Below are positions 16,451 through 19,943 of a stretch of 19,943 nt of DNA, piece by piece (the first letter of the stretch is position 1; each line of letters starts with the position of its first letter). Source of the DNA: JBJXGV01 sp046160485 (GTDB taxonomy: Bacteria > Orphanbacterota > Orphanbacteria > JBJXGV01); NCBI GenBank assembly GCA_046160485.1, contig JBJXGV010000003.1, positions 1 through 19,943 of the forward strand. Direction: 5' to 3'. A model generated the notes under the pieces. The model had not been told where the DNA came from and did not search any database. It worked only from the letters and a program-made list of their open reading frames with translations. A program made the position numbers and the translations under genes.

Positions 16451-16898
16451 ACATGTCCAGGAGTTGGAGCCTCGCCGCCTGCATGCGGTCCATCATCACC
16501 GCGGCAAAACGCTTGAAAAGCTGGTACCCGAGGACGGGGTCGTTTTCGAACTTCGTCCGCAAGCACGCGCCGTCGAATGCAACGGCCTGGGTCGCGACGA
16601 TTGCGTACGCGTCGAAGTGCGTCCGATAGGGTGGAAAGAGCCACGACCAGCCGACGATGTCACTATCGCCGAGCGTCTCGATGACCGTGTCGCCGATTTG
16701 CGGCACGTGGATGCCGATCGACACCTTGCCCCGGCGAATCGCGAAGAACTCATTGGCGGCGGCGCCCTCCCGGGTGAGCGGCTCCCCGGGCTTGAACGTG
16801 ACGTTTCGGCCGCACCCGGCTATGACGTCCCGGTGGGCGGCCTCGAGGTCGGCGAAGAACGGATGCTCCGCCAGCAGATCCGCAATGTGTTTCATCAT
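16434..16898 (-). CDS. CRP-like cyclic-nucleotide-binding-fold protein without DNA-binding domain
   Basis: Protein of 154 residues that is a single cNMP-binding-type beta-barrel. HPFFADLEAAHRDVIAGC opens the domain as in CRP/FNR proteins, followed by FKPGEPLTREGAAANEFFAIRRGKVSI. The phosphate-binding segment differs from cAMP receptors: it reads DIVGWSWLFPPYRTHFDAYA (about 80-99), without the usual R(S/T)A triplet. The C-terminal helix (QLFKRFAAVMMDRMQAARLQLLDMYG) would be the dimer helix, but no helix-turn-helix follows. It therefore cannot be a standard transcription factor. It sits between the beta and gamma subunit genes, with an ATGA overlap upstream and a 17-base overlap downstream. This suggests an allosteric or structural partner of the hydrogenase; that role is inference. 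Confidence 0.85.
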   Translation of the reverse strand: MMKHIADLLAEHPFFADLEAAHRDVIAGCGRNVTFKPGEPLTREGAAANEFFAIRRGKVSIGIHVPQIGDTVIETLGDSDIVGWSWLFPPYRTHFDAYAIVATQAVAFDGACLRTKFENDPVLGYQLFKRFAAVMMDRMQAARLQLLDMYGNRG

Positions 16899-18031
16899 GA
16901 CTCTGACTCCTCGCTAGCACGGATGGCACGAACTTCCTCGGTGATGTCGATCCCGGGCGGGCACCACGTAATGCAGCGTCCGCAACCGACGCAGCCGGAC
17001 GCACCGAACTGGTCATACCAGGTCGAGAGCTTGTGCGTGATCCAATGCCGGTACCGTGCTGAAACGGACGGGCGCATGTTGCCGCCGTGTATGTAGCTGA
17101 AATTGCCGGTGAAACACGAATCCCATCTGCGGACGCGCTCGGCACTCTGCATGGAAAGATCCGGGACATCTTCCACTGTCGAACAGAAGCACGTTGGGCA
17201 GACCATTGTGCAGTTCGAACACGACAGGCAACGAGTCGCGACGTCGGCCCAGCGCTCGTGCTCGTAGTTGCGCTGGAGCAGTTCGCGGATGCCCTCTGTG
17301 TTCATCGAGCGACCCATCTGGGATGCCGCATTCGCGACCGCCGCGTCGGCTGCTGCCACGTCGGCCGTTGACGCGGGTGCCGCGGCGAGTTTCCTGAGCA
17401 GCGCGCCGCCGCGTTCGCTTCCGGATTCGGCGACGAACCGGTGCTCGCCGTCGAGCACCTCGGTGAGGGCGATGTCGTAACCGCCGCGAGCGCGAGGCCC
17501 TGTGTTCATCGAGACGCAGAAACATGTACCGCCTGCCTGTCCGCAATTCACCGCCACGAAAAGCGCGTTCGCGCGCCGCGCCGCGTAGTCCGGATCGACG
17601 AACTGTCCGTTCAGGAACACGCCGTCCTGAACCGCAATGCCGGCGAGTTCGCAGGCGCGGACTCCGATAAACGCAGTGCGAGGCGGCGGCTCCTGATTGG
17701 CGCGCACCTGGATGCCGTCCTGGGTCCTCGAGGCGCTCCAGAGCGTGTGAGACGGCGGGAAGAGATACTTCTTCCAGGAGTGCGGGCCCACGACGTAACC
17801 GAAGCGAGCGTCATCGCCCCGTTTGTGGATCCGATACCGACCCGGCGCCTGCTCGTCCGTCCAGCCGACAGGCAGCTCGGACGCCGATTGGATCTCGTCG
17901 TAAACGATGGCCTCGTCACGGACACGAGGGGCGACGAGCCTCCATCCGTCGGCGCGAAGCATTTCAAGCAGATCGTCGAGTTTTTCAACGGAGAGAGTGC
18001 AGCGCGAAGAATCTTCCCCCATTCGAGTCAC
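16895..18031 (-). CDS. Hydrogenase beta subunit, dicluster 4Fe-4S protein
   Basis: Iron-sulfur subunit of 378 residues (HydB/sulfhydrogenase beta family). An N-terminal domain holds cysteines 127 (VRACELAG), 163, 170 and 172 (NCGQAGGTCFC), as in this family. The C-terminal half carries two ferredoxin-like sites: CLSCSNCTMVCPTCFC (268-283) and CVGCGRCITWCPPGID (347-362). Electrons would pass from NAD(P)H via gamma and these clusters toward delta and alpha. It is the first gene of the operon. GTG at 18031 has AAGGG five bases upstream; the in-frame ATG at 18022 is the alternative and has poorer spacing. A 70-codon open frame upstream ends in a GTGA overlap with this start (see findings). Confidence 0.9.
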   Translation of the reverse strand: MTRMGEDSSRCTLSVEKLDDLLEMLRADGWRLVAPRVRDEAIVYDEIQSASELPVGWTDEQAPGRYRIHKRGDDARFGYVVGPHSWKKYLFPPSHTLWSASRTQDGIQVRANQEPPPRTAFIGVRACELAGIAVQDGVFLNGQFVDPDYAARRANALFVAVNCGQAGGTCFCVSMNTGPRARGGYDIALTEVLDGEHRFVAESGSERGGALLRKLAAAPASTADVAAADAAVANAASQMGRSMNTEGIRELLQRNYEHERWADVATRCLSCSNCTMVCPTCFCSTVEDVPDLSMQSAERVRRWDSCFTGNFSYIHGGNMRPSVSARYRHWITHKLSTWYDQFGASGCVGCGRCITWCPPGIDITEEVRAIRASEESES

Positions 18032-18151
18032 GTGGCCCTTTCCCAGAATCGGTTCGCCCAGCGCGGCTCGAACGTCCCGCGGTGGTCCGGCAGGCGTGGT
18101 CTGACGGTCAATTCAATCCTGTCGATCTTGTTCGCGCCGAGAGCCCCATAC

Positions 18152-18174
18152 ACGTTGCCCCGATTGACGTTGCC
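18152..18174. repeat. Two 8-bp direct repeats 15 bp apart
   Basis: ACGTTGCC occurs at 18152-18159 and again at 18167-18174, four bases before a strong inverted repeat. The 15-bp start-to-start distance could suit a protein binding in tandem. It lies about 120-140 bases upstream of the first hydrogenase gene. The regulator is unknown. Confidence 0.35.
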
Positions 18175-18177
18175 TGC

Positions 18178-18212
18178 TCGCGGTGGGCATCCCGGCGCGG
18201 CGCCCACCGCGA
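18178..18212. promoter_or_regulatory. Perfect 11-bp inverted repeat / stem-loop in operon leader
   Basis: TCGCGGTGGGC at 18178-18188 is exactly complementary to GCCCACCGCGA at 18202-18212, with a 13-base loop. No T-run follows on either strand, so it is not a standard intrinsic terminator. It lies about 150 bases upstream of the hydrogenase start and may be a leader RNA structure or an operator. Confidence 0.45.
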
Positions 18213-18533
18213 TCTTAAGTTCCGCGATCTCGGCTCGCAAGACGCGACCGACCTTCGCTCCCGAAAAGCTGATCCGGGATGGCCGGCTGGACGTTGCGAT
18301 AGGTCCCCGGAAGACTCGCGGACGTGGCCACCCATCTACTCCGTGCCGCGATCCTCGTGTCTAAGTCGCGCGGTTCGAGACGGACGTCACGCGTCTAGGC
18401 GCGGGTGGATTGCGCGGTAAGGACAGGCGTACTATCGGGGCCGCGGCGCTCCAGGAGAGCTGGAGAGACTCAAGCAACAGAGTCTGTAGAGAAACCGGCG
18501 CGGTTCAACGCGCCGCCACAGGAAGGATTCATC

Positions 18534-19820
18534 GTGAGCGCCTCGAGGCGTTTCGTCTGCTCCACTTTCGTCCGCGCCTGGGCTCGCCGCCTCGCCGTCG
18601 CCTCGGTGCTCCTCGCTCTTTCGCAGGCCGCGGCCGCCGCGTTCGAGATCGGCCACAGGTCGATCACGTTCGCCGATCCAACGAGGGGAAATCGGAGTGT
18701 CCTGACGGAGGTGTATTACCCTGCGACGATTGCGGGAGACAATGTCCCCGTCGCGGGCGGTGGGTCCGAGCAGTTCCCAGTGGTGGTCTTTGGGCACGGC
18801 TACGTGATGCCCTACAGCGCGTATCAGAATGTGTGGGAGGCGCTCGCGCCGGTGGGATTCATCGTGGCCCTCCCGAGAACCGAGAGCGGGCTCTTCCCGA
18901 ACCACGGGCAGTTCGCGCAGGATCTCGCATTCCTCGCCGACACGCTCCGCTCGGCCGGTACCGACCCTGGGTCGCCGTTCTTCGGGTCAGTCGCAGCGAG
19001 CGCCGCGGTCATGGGCCACTCGATGGGAGGCGGCGCGAGCATCCTCGCCGCGGCGGGCAACTCGCGAGTCCAAGCGGTCGCGAACTTCGCCGCGGCGGAG
19101 ACGAATCCCTCTGCGATTACCGCGGCGGCCGGGGTCACGGCCGCGGCGCTCCTCTTCGCCGGCTCGCTCGACTGCGTGACCCCGCCCCTGCAACACCAGA
19201 TCCCAATCTACGACGCGCTCGACTCCTCCTGTCGCGCCCTAGTGACCATCACGGGGGCTAGCCATTGCCAATTCGCAGGGCCCAACTCCGCGTGTACCCT
19301 CGGTGAAACAGGCTGTGCGTCGCCGACCATCACGCGTGCCCAACAGCATGCGCTCGCGGATACGCTTCTCGTGCCGTGGCTGGCGTATGTCCTGCGAGGC
19401 GACGGGGACGCGGGCGCCCGGTTCCGCGATCTCGTCGAGACGCTCGGCGGAATCGCTGCGGAGAGTTCATGCGATGCAACGGGCGTCGAGATCGCCTCAC
19501 AGGCAGGTGATCGCGCTCTCGACCTCGCCGCCTGGCCCGATCCATCCGTCGCGGGGCGCGCGGGCCCGAGCGGAAGCGCCGGCGACGGAGTCCAGCTCGC
19601 GTTCACACTCGCGCGCGCGGGGCGCGCTCGGCTCGAGCTCTACGACACTTCGGGGCGCCGCGTGCGCGCCGTAATCGACGCGTCGCTCCCGCCGGGGCGC
19701 CACACGTTTACGTGGGATGGTCGCGACGATCGCGGCCAGCCGCCAACGAGCGGTGTCTATTTCGCCCTGCTGCGGACGCAGGAGGGCGACGCGCGCCGGA
19801 CACTCCATCTGGTCCGCTGA
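18534..19820 (+). CDS. Secreted alpha/beta hydrolase (polyesterase/chlorophyllase-like) with FlgD-like C-terminal domain
   Basis: Exported serine hydrolase of 428 residues. GTG at 18534 has GGAAGG seven bases upstream and begins a signal peptide (RRLAVASVLLALSQAAAAA); the open frame before it is not coding-like. The catalytic domain (about 38-290) shows VVVFGHGY (oxyanion loop, 84-90) and the nucleophile elbow MGHSMGGGAS with Ser163. AGSLDCVTPP gives Asp213 and TGASHCQF gives His244, a complete triad. The G-x-S-M-G-G-G elbow is shared with chlorophyllase-like, dienelactone hydrolase and cutinase/PET-hydrolase families. Several cysteines (213-264) suggest disulfides. Residues about 345-428 form an FlgD-like domain (LELYDTSGRRVRAV, FTWDGRDDRG, TSGVYFALL) ending in LHLVR, probably for secretion or anchoring. 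The substrate is unknown. Confidence 0.87.
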   Translation: MSASRRFVCSTFVRAWARRLAVASVLLALSQAAAAAFEIGHRSITFADPTRGNRSVLTEVYYPATIAGDNVPVAGGGSEQFPVVVFGHGYVMPYSAYQNVWEALAPVGFIVALPRTESGLFPNHGQFAQDLAFLADTLRSAGTDPGSPFFGSVAASAAVMGHSMGGGASILAAAGNSRVQAVANFAAAETNPSAITAAAGVTAAALLFAGSLDCVTPPLQHQIPIYDALDSSCRALVTITGASHCQFAGPNSACTLGETGCASPTITRAQQHALADTLLVPWLAYVLRGDGDAGARFRDLVETLGGIAAESSCDATGVEIASQAGDRALDLAAWPDPSVAGRAGPSGSAGDGVQLAFTLARAGRARLELYDTSGRRVRAVIDASLPPGRHTFTWDGRDDRGQPPTSGVYFALLRTQEGDARRTLHLVR

Positions 19821-19842
19821 TATGGAACGACCGATGTCAAGG

Positions 19843-19880
19843 ACGACCACTCCCGGGTTGGGGGTGGTCGTTTGTTTTGT
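19843..19880 (+). terminator. Intrinsic terminator after the secreted hydrolase
   Basis: ACGACCACTCCC (19843-19854) pairs with GGGGGTGGTCGT (19860-19871) through 12 pairs including one G-T, around a GGGTT loop. It is followed by TTGTTTTGT. It starts 22 bases after the hydrolase stop codon. Confidence 0.88.
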
Positions 19881-19943
19881 AGTGAGAGACGCGAGGGCGA
19901 TGGAGACGACCGGACGCTTCGACGACGAGCCACGCTGATATCC

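Larger units (their letters stand above)
18032..18533. other. Divergent intergenic region upstream of hydrogenase operon
   Basis: This 502-base region separates the hydrogenase operon (minus) from the secreted hydrolase (plus) and should contain both promoters. It holds an 11-bp inverted repeat and a pair of 8-bp direct repeats (listed). I could not identify sigma-70, sigma-54 or FNR-type boxes with confidence. A 70-codon minus-strand open frame (18028-18240, TTG start) is of doubtful reality. Confidence 0.5.

Overview
The window is high-GC bacterial DNA, almost fully coding. Three secreted proteins (119-1054, 5856-7544, 18534-19820) end in the same FlgD-like C-terminal domain, with the pattern YD.SGR...L followed by SGVYF.RL and a basic-hydrophobic tail. 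Together with a DUF5916 outer-membrane protein and an ELWxxDGT-repeat protein, this points to a Gram-negative, FCB-like lineage such as Candidatus Eisenbacteria or a relative. That assignment is inference from protein style; no rRNA or other marker gene is present.

Left third (1-8061): a secreted jelly-roll-like protein, a DUF5916 outer-membrane barrel and an AraC-family regulator, all on the minus strand. A doubtful small ORF follows, then a Met/His-rich lipoprotein (minus). A 480-bp divergent region separates the lipoprotein from the ELW-repeat protein (plus). A CIA30-domain gene (minus) ends four bases from the end of the ELW gene.

Centre (8216-18031, minus strand): one compact operon for a cytosolic group 3b-type [NiFe] hydrogenase and its maturation. 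In transcription order it encodes the beta Fe-S subunit, a cNMP-binding-fold protein without a DNA-binding domain, the gamma FAD/NAD(P) subunit, the delta small subunit, the alpha large subunit, the C-terminal endopeptidase, a shortened HypA-like protein, HypF, HypC, HypD and HypE. Nearly every junction is a start/stop overlap (ATGA, GTGA, TGATG or 8 nt), so translational coupling is likely. HypF makes the carbamoyl group and HypE dehydrates it to cyanide. HypC and HypD assemble Fe(CN)2CO, HypA helps deliver nickel, and the protease trims the large subunit. No hypB lies in the window, and the HypA-like protein lacks the zinc-finger domain. The finished enzyme should couple NAD(P)H and H2 through gamma, beta and delta to the Ni-Fe site in alpha.

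Right end (18032-19943): a 502-bp divergent intergenic region with a perfect 11-bp inverted repeat and two 8-bp direct repeats upstream of the hydrogenase operon. After it come a secreted alpha/beta hydrolase of the polyesterase/chlorophyllase type carrying the shared C-terminal domain, and a clear intrinsic terminator.

No tRNA, rRNA, CRISPR array, insertion sequence or transposase was seen. The hydrogenase itself is a known type. The points most worth a second look are the zinc-finger-less HypA, the DNA-binding-less CRP-like protein inside the operon, the structured leader region and the Met/His lipoprotein.
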